DNA of 62,380 nt, from IMG/VR virus record IMGVR_UViG_3300048589_000279, positions 1 through 62,380 of that record. The stretch is one strand, 5' to 3'. Positions 44,227 through 51,043 of the stretch are shown here, piece after piece. A program made the position numbers and the translations under genes. A model generated the notes under the pieces. It saw only the letters and a list, made by a program, of their open reading frames with translations. It did no database searches and had not been told where the DNA came from. This stretch comes from a virus. Numbering within the stretch: position 1 is the first letter of the stretch; each line of letters begins with the position of its first letter.

Positions 44227-46014
44227 TTAGAGAATCCGTCGTCTCCAACCGTTGATGTCGTCCGGATCCTGCGCTGATTCCAGCCTGTCGGCCCGATACT
44301 CCGTCGCGCAATCCAGCGTCTCCCAGGCCATCGCGGTTCCCATAACGTCGTCATCGTGGCATCCGCCGGCCGCCTCCGCCCGCCCGCTTGGAGTGGTGAT
44401 GAAAGACTTCAACTCCTCGATGACGTGCATGCACGGGATTTCCAGGTCGTAATTGCGGATGGCCGCGGCCAGGCCCTCGATGACGGAATTCCGATCCTGC
44501 TTGTCCATCAGGCGGAATCCGAACTGCTCCACCGTCTCCTTGGTCCTGTGACTCACCGGCCGGCGTTTGTAGAGCGGCACCCCGGAGGTCCGGAGTAAGC
44601 GGAGGATGTCGGTGGCCATGTTCATTTCGAGCACCGTGATGCACTTGCCGTAGTAGAATGAGAGCCTGGTTGCATCACCGGCTACCTCGTCACCGTCCGC
44701 ATAGAACGGGGCTTTGCGCCTTGCCACCAGTTTCGCCGGCCGCCAGGCATTCAGGTGTTGATCGTGGTAGCCTCGCCTCCACACGGTTACGCTGTGCCGG
44801 TCGGGATCCGCGCCGATCGTCTGGGACTCGTCCGTTGCCGGGTCGATGCTCACCAGGTAGCGCAATCCTTCCTGCGGGTGCTCGTAAATCTCGATGTTGC
44901 CGGCGCCGTCCCGACTCAGGCGGAAATGGATGTGGTCGCCATGCTGGGCGTGCAGGGTGCCAAGTTCGCAGTGCTGGTTCTTCGCCCTGGCCGCCATCTC
45001 GTTGAGGATCGCCATGTCGAACCGCGGGGCCCCGGATGCTGACCAGCAGGAAACCTCGTCCTCGGGGTAGTAGTAGTCGAAGATGCGCGGATCCCCGTTG
45101 CACACGTTCTTGATCGTCTCCCGGCGCCAGGCGATTTGCTCCATGTCCCAGCCGTATTTCTGGATACCGTCGCGCTCCCGTTGGTCGAGCGTGGACTGGA
45201 TGATTCCCCGCTCGTAATCGCTCACCGGTTTCTCCCGCCGGTGCTCCAGGAATTCCCACCAGGCCGCGAAGACCTTCACCCATTGCTCCTCGGGGCAAAT
45301 CCCCTGATCGTGCATGGCGATGAACTCCTCCAGGGACACGGCTTCGCACCAGGTCTTGTAATGCCAGCCCATCGCGCCCTCGGGCGTGGATTCCGCGATC
45401 ACAACCGTCCCGTCGCCCGAAAGGGAGGGAAGAACCGCGGTCATTGTCTTCTTGTCGTTCTTCGTCTGGGACTTCGGCCACTTGGAAACCTCCGAGAAAT
45501 GGCCGGCCTGCCGGGTGCCTCCAACCCCTGCATCCGGGTTTTCCGCGGTGTCGATCGTCCAGGACGTGCCGTTGGTCCACTCCAGGACGTTGTTGGCCGT
45601 CGGAATCAACTTCACCTTCCAGGGGAACGAGTCGGACGTGGAATACTCCTTGAGCTTGTCCATCAGTTCCGACGAGTGCTGCTTTTTGTCGGAAATCGTG
45701 ATCCCCTCGATGGGTTGGTTCATCCCGTGGTGGTAAACGACATGGCTGGCGAAGCTGGAGCATCCCGTCTGCCGGGGCTTCACCGCAATTAGGCGGATCT
45801 TCACGCCCATCGCCCTGAGCGTCTCATACGCCTCCGACATCCGCAGTTGCAGGATATTTGGAATCGGCTGCTCCTTGACGTTCTCCTTGTTGCGGATCGT
45901 GCAGTAGCAGGCGAAATGCACCGCGGGGCTCCGGATGGCCAGCAATTCGATTTCCTGTGGCGTCTTCCCTGCCAGCGTGTCCCGGAAGGCTTCAATCAGC
46001 GGATCAACCGTCAT
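44227..46014 (-). CDS. terL: Terminase large subunit
   Basis: A 595-aa packaging motor. The N-terminal ATPase has an adapted Walker A at 79-86 (KPRQTGCS) and a Walker B/catalytic segment HFSEVSKW (172-179). The C-terminal RNase H-like nuclease shows the expected acidic residues in LVSIDPATDESQ, LEMNMATDI and GGCHDDDVMGTAMAW. Start ATG 46014 has the late motif 30 nt upstream and TerS lies 46 bp further up. The sequence alone does not show whether packaging is headful or site-specific. Confidence 0.93.
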   Translation of the reverse strand: MTVDPLIEAFRDTLAGKTPQEIELLAIRSPAVHFACYCTIRNKENVKEQPIPNILQLRMSEAYETLRAMGVKIRLIAVKPRQTGCSSFASHVVYHHGMNQPIEGITISDKKQHSSELMDKLKEYSTSDSFPWKVKLIPTANNVLEWTNGTSWTIDTAENPDAGVGGTRQAGHFSEVSKWPKSQTKNDKKTMTAVLPSLSGDGTVVIAESTPEGAMGWHYKTWCEAVSLEEFIAMHDQGICPEEQWVKVFAAWWEFLEHRREKPVSDYERGIIQSTLDQRERDGIQKYGWDMEQIAWRRETIKNVCNGDPRIFDYYYPEDEVSCWSASGAPRFDMAILNEMAARAKNQHCELGTLHAQHGDHIHFRLSRDGAGNIEIYEHPQEGLRYLVSIDPATDESQTIGADPDRHSVTVWRRGYHDQHLNAWRPAKLVARRKAPFYADGDEVAGDATRLSFYYGKCITVLEMNMATDILRLLRTSGVPLYKRRPVSHRTKETVEQFGFRLMDKQDRNSVIEGLAAAIRNYDLEIPCMHVIEELKSFITTPSGRAEAAGGCHDDDVMGTAMAWETLDCATEYRADRLESAQDPDDINGWRRRIL

Positions 46015-46044
46015 GCCGCGACTCTAGGCCGCCGGCTGGGCCTT

Positions 46045-46056
46045 TATACGGGCGGG
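46045..46056 (-). promoter_or_regulatory. Late motif copy E (CCCGCCCGTATA)
   Basis: Coding-strand CCCGCCCGTATA, exactly 30 nt upstream of the TerL ATG. It differs from the other copies at two positions near the end, where it reads GTATAA. It lies in the gap between TerS and TerL. Confidence 0.6.
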
Positions 46057-46060
46057 ATGG

Positions 46061-46492
46061 TCACTTCCTGCCGGAGAACCGGTTGAGCCCGCTCACGACC
46101 GTCTCCGCGCGTTTCTGGAGGGCTTCCAGCGTGTTGTCGCCAGTCTCGATGGTGACTTTCTCCGGTTCGTAATGGCCGGCGAGCTTGGCATCCTCGCTGG
46201 CCGCCCTGATTCGATCGACCTTTGATGCCTTCTTGTCCCGGGCGATTTCCGCCATGATCCGGCGCTTCTCGTCCCGGCTCATCAGCTTCTCTTTCGTCAC
46301 CGGCGCCATCAGCTTTTCGATCCTTTGGATGATGTCCACCTTAGCGGCAAGCCTGGATCCGAGCTTGCGGGCTTCTCTGCGCGCGACATTGAACCCGGCA
46401 TCGAGGTAAGCATCAGTGCTGCTTCTGCCGGCAGCCTTAGCCACGCAAAAGCGTTCGTGCCTTACGTTCAAGGGTTTAGGTTTTGCGGGCAT
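46061..46492 (-). CDS. terS: Terminase small subunit
   Basis: A 143-aa protein with an N-terminal HTH of the Terminase_2 type (VRHERFCVAKAAGRSSTDAY-LDAGF, about 10-34), followed by a helical oligomerisation region (EKRRIMAEIARDKKASKVDR). Size and position directly before TerL agree. It recognises phage DNA for packaging and regulates the large subunit. Start ATG 46492, preceded by ACCCAACACCC, overlaps the upstream gene by 17 bp. Confidence 0.85.
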   Translation of the reverse strand: MPAKPKPLNVRHERFCVAKAAGRSSTDAYLDAGFNVARREARKLGSRLAAKVDIIQRIEKLMAPVTKEKLMSRDEKRRIMAEIARDKKASKVDRIRAASEDAKLAGHYEPEKVTIETGDNTLEALQKRAETVVSGLNRFSGRK

Positions 46493-46745
46493 GGGTGTTG
46501 GGTATCATGGGATGGGGTTGGGAGTCAATGGGGTTTTGGGGAGCGGATTGTGTAACGGAGCGGCGTTTGGCCTTTCGTTCTCGTTTCCGTTGGGCCGCGG
46601 CGATTCGGGCGAGGTCTTCGGGGGTTTTCTCACGGTTTGGGTCGTTGCGCTCGGCCGCGGCGGATCTTCCTCCGCCCATGCCATACATTGCGTATCCGGT
46701 AAGCATGGTTGCGATGGTGAGGAGTTGTAGAGGGCTCGGTTTCAT
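46476..46745 (-). CDS. Small membrane-anchored basic protein (89 aa)
   Basis: Start at ATG 46745 (MKPSPLQLLTIATMLTGYAM), in an ATGA overlap. A short hydrophobic N-terminal segment (LQLLTIATMLTGYAMYGMGG) could be a membrane anchor; the rest is basic and helical (LARIAAAQRKRERKAKRRSV). It overlaps the start of TerS by 17 bp. No family is recognised. Confidence 0.55.
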   Translation of the reverse strand: MKPSPLQLLTIATMLTGYAMYGMGGGRSAAAERNDPNREKTPEDLARIAAAQRKRERKAKRRSVTQSAPQNPIDSQPHPMIPNTHARKT

Positions 46746-46960
46746 GGCTGGAATTTCCCGGAGTATCGGTGGGGCCCCTGGTGGCCGGCGTGGAGCTTGC
46801 AGCCTCGGCCTGGCGGGCAGGCCATGCCGCGGTGATCGCACTGGACCGGTTGGGGCGGGATGACGACGATTCGCGCACTGGTTGGAATCCGGTAGCCAAG
46901 AGAGGCTTCCACGGATTTCAAGACTGCCGGCGTGATTTGGATGTTGGTGGGGTGATTCAT
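46742..46960 (-). CDS. Small Cys/His-rich protein (72 aa)
   Basis: Start at ATG 46960 (MNHPTNIQITPAVLKSVEAS), in an ATGA overlap. The C-terminal half CDHRGMACPPGRGCKLHAGH has ligands for one zinc ion. No family is recognised. Coupled at both ends. Confidence 0.6.
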   Translation of the reverse strand: MNHPTNIQITPAVLKSVEASLGYRIPTSARIVVIPPQPVQCDHRGMACPPGRGCKLHAGHQGPHRYSGKFQP

Positions 46961-47322
46961 GCTGTTTTGGTTCCAGCCAGGTAGCCTCTCAAATGAACCA
47001 TAATCCATGTGAGTCCGACGGATTTTGAGGATTTGCCGCTTGTGGAGTGCATCGTGACCTGATTCAGCCGCTTGCCGATCCGCAGCGTCCATGCCCAAAC
47101 TTTCCCCGTGGAGAAATTAGTGATGCGGATTCCCCACACGGGATCACCCTGTTTGCGGGGAAGATTCTGGATCTCGATTTCCGCAAGCTCGCGGATGCGG
47201 GCGGGCATCTCCGCATCGCGGCGGGCACGGTCGGCGGACCATCTGGCTTTATTGGCCCGCTTGGAACTCTCAGAAGTCCAAGAGGTTCCGCGAGCTTTGC
47301 GGATGCGTCGATACCTTGGCAT
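46957..47322 (-). CDS. Basic hypothetical protein (121 aa)
   Basis: Start at ATG 47322 (MPRYRRIRKARGTSWTSESS). The N-terminus is strongly basic and helical (KRANKARWSADRARRDAEMP); the C-terminus is beta-rich. A nucleic-acid-binding role is possible. No family is recognised. Its stop overlaps the next gene. Confidence 0.55.
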   Translation of the reverse strand: MPRYRRIRKARGTSWTSESSKRANKARWSADRARRDAEMPARIRELAEIEIQNLPRKQGDPVWGIRITNFSTGKVWAWTLRIGKRLNQVTMHSTSGKSSKSVGLTWIMVHLRGYLAGTKTA

Positions 47323-47382
47323 GGTGGTTATAACTCCTTGTTCCACCAAAGAGGGATCGGACCTCTCCGGTGGTGTTTCGCG

Positions 47383-47781
47383 TCAGTCGAGGTTCAGCGA
47401 TTGTTTCGCCACGGATCGCCACGCATCGGCCTGCTTTTGCTTGTTCGGATCGGCGGCGAAGTCTGCCCACGCGGGGAGCGGATCGCCGTTGAACGCGACG
47501 CCACCAACGGCTTCGCAATAGACCGAGTAGAGCAGATCGGCGTGTTCATCGAGGTTGGGCTGTTCTTTCGAGGTTTGGATGAGCGCCAGCAGCGCGTCGC
47601 CAATCGGTTCGCCGTAGCCCCATGAGCCAGGCGATCCCATCGCTCTCTCGACAGGGATTCCCTCAATCACCGATCCCAAGACGCTGATGAGCGCGGTGGT
47701 GTGATGATCCAGTTCAGGGTTGTTTTCGGCGGCGTGGTTGACGATGGCGTTGCGGAGGTCTCGTTGTTGTTGTGTTATCAT
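47383..47781 (-). CDS. Hypothetical protein (132 aa)
   Basis: Start at ATG 47781 (MITQQQRDLRNAIVNHAAEN). The leader CCCCAAACCAAACGAAAT-ATG is almost the same as that of the gene starting at 52082. Soluble helical protein, acidic, with no recognised domain. It lies immediately outside the left edge of the attC-like cassette array. Confidence 0.6.
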   Translation of the reverse strand: MITQQQRDLRNAIVNHAAENNPELDHHTTALISVLGSVIEGIPVERAMGSPGSWGYGEPIGDALLALIQTSKEQPNLDEHADLLYSVYCEAVGGVAFNGDPLPAWADFAADPNKQKQADAWRSVAKQSLNLD

Positions 47782-47814
47782 ATTTCGTTTGGTTTGGGGT
47801 GATTCGGAAGAGGT

Positions 47815-47907
47815 GGAACAAGACGCCGATCCCAACAGAGATGGCGTCCGAGTTCATTTAGGTAGCGGAGTCTTGCCCGCCATCTCTGTGGGATGGCTCA
47901 GCGTTCT
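47815..47907 (+). repeat. attC-like site 1
   Basis: Outer boxes GGAAC (47815-47819) and GTTC (47903-47906). The inner arm 47829-47846 pairs with 47878-47894 over 17 bp with one unpaired A at 47835. The stop codon of the methyltransferase gene (47858) lies in the loop. The preceding block ATTCGGAAGAGG is shared with site 3. Confidence 0.75.
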
Positions 47908-48607
47908 GTGTATGAAATGGGAGCACGTCCTGCGCGAGACGAGCGGCGGCGATTTCGCAATAGCGTTCCTCCCGCTCAATCAGCACGGCACGCTTCCCGA
48001 GATTCTTCGCGGCGTGTCCTGTGGTGCCAGATCCCGCCCATGGGTCGAGGATGGTTTCCACGTTCCCCGCTTGCTGAATGCACCATTGCATCAGCCCCAG
48101 CGGCTTTTGCGTCGGATGCTGTGGGTTGCTGTCTGAGCGGCAGCGATGGTGCTTCGCTGGTCCTGGGATATTCGTGAAGGCGATTTCCGCGCTGCTTCGC
48201 GTTTCCAAGTGCTCCACATGCGGCTTTTGCCACATCAGGAACTTTTTGTGAGGCGGCAGCAGATTGCACAGGTAGTTCATCCCCCAGATGATTTGCAGGT
48301 TGGCCTTTTCCATTGCGGCGGCAATGGCTTCCCCGTCGATTTTTTCATCATCCCAGTTCCCTTTTCTTGCCATGCCGTATCGGCGCGTCGTCCTTGATCC
48401 GTCGAGTGCATTCATGCCATACGGAGGGTCGGTGAGCAGCAGGTCGAAGCGTTCCAGCATCGGCATGATTTCCCGACAGTCGCCGTGATAGATCGTCACG
48501 TATTCGTCGCGGTAGAACGGCACCGGCAACACAGAACAAGGCATCGCACCCAATGACTGCCCGGCGGCAGTTTGGGGCGAGGATGGAGCGTCAGGGCGGG
48601 CAGTCAT
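47858..48607 (-). CDS. DNA methyltransferase (DPPY type, N6-adenine or N4-cytosine)
   Basis: A 249-aa amino-methyltransferase. Motif IV TDPPYG is at 59-64. The AdoMet-binding motif DPWAGSGTTGHAA lies near the C-terminus, giving the beta order (IV before I) common in phage and restriction enzymes. HPTQKPLGLMQW precedes it. The first 28 residues are Ala/Ser/Pro-rich, encoded by half of attC-like site 2, and do not belong to the fold. Start ATG 48607 overlaps the HNH stop. It would methylate phage DNA, probably against host restriction. Confidence 0.88.
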   Translation of the reverse strand: MTARPDAPSSPQTAAGQSLGAMPCSVLPVPFYRDEYVTIYHGDCREIMPMLERFDLLLTDPPYGMNALDGSRTTRRYGMARKGNWDDEKIDGEAIAAAMEKANLQIIWGMNYLCNLLPPHKKFLMWQKPHVEHLETRSSAEIAFTNIPGPAKHHRCRSDSNPQHPTQKPLGLMQWCIQQAGNVETILDPWAGSGTTGHAAKNLGKRAVLIEREERYCEIAAARLAQDVLPFHTQNAEPSHRDGGQDSAT

Positions 48608-48625
48608 GGGTGGATTTTGTCGTTC
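48534..48625 (+). repeat. attC-like site 2
   Basis: Outer boxes GAAC (48534-48537) and GTTC (48622-48625). The arm CACCCA(A)TGACTGCCCG at 48547-48563 pairs over 16 bp with 48597-48612; only A48553 is unpaired. The methyltransferase start (48607) and the HNH stop (48604) lie in the right arm. Confidence 0.8.
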
Positions 48626-48936
48626 ATCCAAAAATCCTGTTGCCCACTGGCCGCGTGGATTCGCTCCTTGCGGCGGCGTTGGCGATCTTTCGCGTCGTGC
48701 CGGTTGTGGCAGCGTTGGCATAGTGCGGCGAGGTTTAGGAGATTCGACGCTTCGGGGCGGTCATCGAAGACATGCGCCACCGTCAGCACCACTTTCGATC
48801 CTGTCACCGGATGCGGCTGGTAGTTCTCGCATCCGCACCACTCGCAATGATTCTTGGCGCGGTAGAAGCGCACGAAGCGACTCCGAAGTTTCCAGTCTTT
48901 CGGGTATCGGTGTTTATTTTCTGCGAGGATCGGCAT
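48604..48936 (-). CDS. HNH endonuclease (110 aa)
   Basis: Compact HNH protein: CEWCGCENY (first Cys pair), VLTVAHVFDDRPEASNLLNL (core His and Asn) and LCQRCHNRHD (second Cys pair and His). Length is typical of small phage HNH enzymes. It may be a nicking or mobility nuclease. It occupies one cassette of the attC-like array. Start ATG 48936 (MPILAENKHRYPKDWKLRSR). Confidence 0.88.
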   Translation of the reverse strand: MPILAENKHRYPKDWKLRSRFVRFYRAKNHCEWCGCENYQPHPVTGSKVVLTVAHVFDDRPEASNLLNLAALCQRCHNRHDAKDRQRRRKERIHAASGQQDFWMNDKIHP

Positions 48937-48958
48937 CGGAGGTAATTCGGAAGAGGAT

Positions 48959-49042
48959 GAACAAGGCGTGAGATGCGACGGCTATAAGCCGTCTTGTTGA
49001 GGCGGAGCGCAGCGATGCCGCGCATCCACATCGGCGTTCGGC
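48959..49042 (+). repeat. attC-like site 3
   Basis: Outer boxes GAAC (48959-48962) and GTTCGGC (49036-49042). The inner arm GTG(A)GATGCG (48968-48977) pairs with CGCATCCAC (49021-49029), nine pairs with A48971 unpaired. A GACGGC/GCCGTC hairpin sits in the apical region. The zinc-ribbon stop (48982) lies inside. Confidence 0.8.
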
Positions 49043-49308
49043 TGACGAATGCGGAGATACCATGTCTCAGGTGTCCAGACGTGTCCGCAGTCGGTGCAAC
49101 GGTCCATGTGCTGGAACTCGGCTCCTGCCCGTTCGCGCCCGTGTTTCCCGCATTCGGGGCAGTGTCTTCCGGCTGGCCACCAGTCAATGATCCAGCCCGA
49201 TTCGGCAGTGATCTTTTCCGTGATCGACGCAAGCCGAACAAGACGCAGCACAGAACCGCTGACCGCGGCGTTGTCCTGCGTGCTAGCAATGTCTGATTCC
49301 GCTGTCAT
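48982..49308 (-). CDS. Zinc-ribbon protein (108 aa)
   Basis: C-terminal half carries CPECGKHGRE ... CTDCGHVW, a classical zinc ribbon. Residues 1-28 (MTAESDIASTQDNAAVSGSV) are encoded by attC-like site 4. Zinc-ribbon proteins of this size in phages are sometimes Lar-like restriction alleviators, but no such motif can be claimed here. Start overlaps the upstream stop (ATGA). Confidence 0.65.
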   Translation of the reverse strand: MTAESDIASTQDNAAVSGSVLRLVRLASITEKITAESGWIIDWWPAGRHCPECGKHGRERAGAEFQHMDRCTDCGHVWTPETWYLRIRQPNADVDARHRCAPPQQDGL

Positions 49309-49332
49309 CGGTCCGTGTGCTCTGCGTTCGGC
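49233..49332 (+). repeat. attC-like site 4
   Basis: Outer boxes GCCGAAC (49233-49239) and GTTCGGC (49326-49332) are perfect 7-bp complements. Inner AGCACA (49247-49252) pairs with TGTGCT (49316-49321), and ACC/GGT continues after mismatches. It contains both the start of the zinc-ribbon gene (49308) and the stop of the next gene (49305). Confidence 0.75.
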
Positions 49333-49724
49333 TCAAAGAATCCGCAGTCCTTTCCGCTATCCAACCAGATTGGCTGGCGCTCTTCGCGGAGCATCACGCA
49401 GGCGGGGGCTTTCCATTCCGGCAGTGGGTGCAGGCAGCGGCCCGAGACAGACGGGCGTGGGAGTCCGTTGAAGTCGGCGTGCTTGCAGTCGCCACAGGTG
49501 CCGCAGACGCGGGGAGATTCATCGTTCCTCCAGATGAGCTTGGCGAGAGCGTCGCACAATTCCCCGGTGTCTTTTGTGTCGAGATAGGCGACTTGACCGT
49601 TTGAGTGATGGATCGCCAGCCCAGCCGCCTCGTTGATGAAGTTGGCGCTCAGTGGCGTAGTGGGCAAAGCCGAACAAGACGTGGCTGCGGCAACCGGCGT
49701 TTCGCTTTCCAATTTCTTACTCAT
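49305..49724 (-). CDS. Cys-rich hypothetical protein (139 aa)
   Basis: Start at ATG 49724 (MSKKLESETPVAAATSCSAL). The C-terminal half holds eight cysteines (VCGTCGDCKHADF, GRCLHP, DCGFFEP), probably zinc sites, with the CKH-x-Cys-x2-FF pattern seen in small phage proteins. The N-terminal 30 residues derive from attC-like site 5. The start overlaps the Dam-type gene stop by eight bases. Confidence 0.65.
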   Translation of the reverse strand: MSKKLESETPVAAATSCSALPTTPLSANFINEAAGLAIHHSNGQVAYLDTKDTGELCDALAKLIWRNDESPRVCGTCGDCKHADFNGLPRPSVSGRCLHPLPEWKAPACVMLREERQPIWLDSGKDCGFFEPNAEHTDR

Positions 49725-49768
49725 GATCGTTCCTTTCGCTGCCGGTGGCAGCACTTGTTTCGTTCGGG
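49669..49768 (+). repeat. attC-like site 5
   Basis: Outer boxes GCCGAAC (49669-49675) and GTTCGG (49762-49767). Inner GCTGC (49684-49688) pairs with GCAGC (49748-49752), and ACCGGC (49693-49698) with GCCGGT (49741-49746), with an asymmetric bulge between. Contains the Cys-rich gene start (49724) and the Dam-type stop (49717). Confidence 0.7.
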
Positions 49769-50328
49769 GGACAAAGTTTCACGCCCTCCAACGGGCATTT
49801 CAGAAGCGTTTCCTTGGCGCGGTCGCCATAGCCGATCAGCACGCTGGGAGAGGTTGCGCACGATCCGCCGCCCGTCCGCTGGAACTTTCCGCCCCGCGTG
49901 TCGTGGAAGCGGACGCGCCCCGATAGGAAGAGCATGGCGGCAGCGGTCTTGCTGACGGACTGAAACCACTTGGTATCCGAGCGAGCGAACACAAGCGCGA
50001 TGCCGTCGCCGTGGAGCGCAAGTCGCTCCATCCATTCCGCGATTTGCGAGCCGTAGGGCGGATTTAGCCACACATGCCCGGACCATTCGCGGGTGAGTCC
50101 ATCGTCCAGCACCGTGAAGCCCCTAGCGGCGGTTTCCCACGGCTGGTGCAGCGACATGCACGGGTCGAGATCGAACGGCCCGAGAGCGTCGAGGATGTGG
50201 CGCGGCGTGATCCAGTCGTGGGTCTGCGCCGTCGTCCGCTCATGCCCGTGGAAGCCGCCCGAACAAGGCAGCGCATGGAACGCCGGGGAAGTCGGTTCTT
50301 GAATCATAGTCTTGGGGTCGGCGTCCAT
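49717..50328 (-). CDS. Dam-type phage N6-adenine methyltransferase (DNA_N-6-adenine-methyltransferase family)
   Basis: A 203-aa protein. DWITPRHILDALGPFDLDPC, HVWLNPPYGSQIAEWMERLA (NPPY motif IV) and GIALVFARSDTKWFQ are the hallmarks of the short phage Dam family (TIGR01712 type). Residues 1-30, including MDADPKTMIQEPTSPAF, come from attC-like site 6. Start at ATG 50328. It would add N6-methyladenine to phage DNA, usually to evade restriction. Confidence 0.88.
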   Translation of the reverse strand: MDADPKTMIQEPTSPAFHALPCSGGFHGHERTTAQTHDWITPRHILDALGPFDLDPCMSLHQPWETAARGFTVLDDGLTREWSGHVWLNPPYGSQIAEWMERLALHGDGIALVFARSDTKWFQSVSKTAAAMLFLSGRVRFHDTRGGKFQRTGGGSCATSPSVLIGYGDRAKETLLKCPLEGVKLCPPNETSAATGSERNDHE

Positions 50329-50342
50329 GGCTTTAGGCGTTC
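50261..50342 (+). repeat. attC-like site 6
   Basis: Outer boxes GAAC (50261-50264) and GTTC (50339-50342). Inner CATGG(A)ACGCCG (50274-50285) pairs perfectly over 11 bp with CGGCGTCCATG (50319-50329); A50279 is the single unpaired base. Contains the Dam-type start (50328) and the neighbouring stop (50333). Confidence 0.8.
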
Positions 50343-50680
50343 TCCTCAATATCCTCCGTGGGCAGAAGTGCCCGCGCATCGCAGGTTATGTCGTGAGCTT
50401 CCACCTTCCAGTCCCGTGGATCGCGGACTTTCAGGTCGCGAATACTCACGACCTCATGGTCGCTGATATCGATCCGGTCGCTGTAATGGTCCCATGAGTC
50501 TTCCCAGTCTTCGACGTGCTTCAGCGCATCTGCTTCGGAGGCGGCGAAGATGACGGCGTTGCGGCGGATCAAGACGCTCACCTCGAAAAGCCGAGGAGAA
50601 CAAGCCGTGTCTGGCGACCCGGCCTCGTCTCTTGTTGGTTCGGAGATTTGGCCCTCCGCTGGCACTGATTGGTTTTGCAT
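50333..50680 (-). CDS. Hypothetical acidic protein (115 aa)
   Basis: The first 30 residues (MQNQSVPAEGQISEPTRDEA) are attC-encoded. The body (VSVLIRRNAVIFAASEADAL ... WDHYSDRIDISDHEVVSI) is a small alpha/beta protein with no recognised family. Start ATG 50680 lies two bases beyond the right box of site 7; the stop lies in site 6. One cassette of the array. Confidence 0.6.
   Translation of the reverse strand: MQNQSVPAEGQISEPTRDEAGSPDTACSPRLFEVSVLIRRNAVIFAASEADALKHVEDWEDSWDHYSDRIDISDHEVVSIRDLKVRDPRDWKVEAHDITCDARALLPTEDIEENA
50598..50678 (+). repeat. attC-like site 7
   Basis: Outer boxes GAAC (50598-50601) and GTTTTGC (50672-50678), the second fitting GTT-N3-C. Inner GTG(T)CTGGCG (50607-50616) pairs with CGCTGGCAC (50657-50665) over nine pairs including two G-T, with T50610 unpaired. 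Confidence 0.7.
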
Positions 50681-50716
50681 AGATTTTAGGTGTTACGCTG
50701 GCCGGATCGCCAGCAC

Positions 50717-51043
50717 TTAGACGTTGTGTGAAGAATATCCTCGAAGTAGTTTCCCCATGGCTTGGGCGATTGTGAGCGAGTCGAGCACGTAGATGGTCCA
50801 CTCTTCGCGCTCCGCCCTCATCCTTTCGCGTCGATATACAGCCTCTTCGCGAATGAATTCGGACGGCAGCGCGGTTGCATACTCGAACTCCATCACTGGG
50901 CGGTCCGCGCACACTTTCCAATATGGCTGACCGGGATCAGGGCGGCGTTGTCCATCGGCAAGCCCTCCGATGAAGAGCACACAACAAAACGTGAGACGCA
51001 ATCCGCTATCAGCGGCATTGTCAGCTTTTGGGGAATCAGACAT
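50717..51043 (-). CDS. Hypothetical protein (108 aa)
   Basis: Start at ATG 51043 (MSDSPKADNAADSGLRLTFC). The attC-derived N-terminus runs into a short hydrophobic stretch (LTFCCVLFIGGLADG), which could be a weak signal or membrane segment, then a charged helical region (REEAVYRRERMRAEREEWTI). No family is recognised. One cassette of the array. Confidence 0.55.
   Translation of the reverse strand: MSDSPKADNAADSGLRLTFCCVLFIGGLADGQRRPDPGQPYWKVCADRPVMEFEYATALPSEFIREEAVYRRERMRAEREEWTIYVLDSLTIAQAMGKLLRGYSSHNV
50982..51024 (+). repeat. attC-like site 8 (degenerate)
   Basis: CAAC (50982-50985) followed by GTGAGACGC as in site 3, then a compact imperfect hairpin GAC..AAT.CCGC/GCGG.ATTGTC (50995-51022). 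A clear right-hand GTTC partner at the expected distance is missing. It still lies at the gene junction, so it is scored as a decayed copy. Confidence 0.45.

Noticed and set aside
8229-46056. CCCGCCCGTTCA copies as transcription terminators
   Set aside because: Three copies are part of short GC inverted repeats, but there is no U-tract, two copies lie inside coding sequence, and the spacing to the downstream start codon is constant, which favours a promoter or operator.
48982-49308. A Lar-type restriction alleviation protein
   Set aside because: Only a generic zinc ribbon is visible; nothing specific to Lar can be shown.
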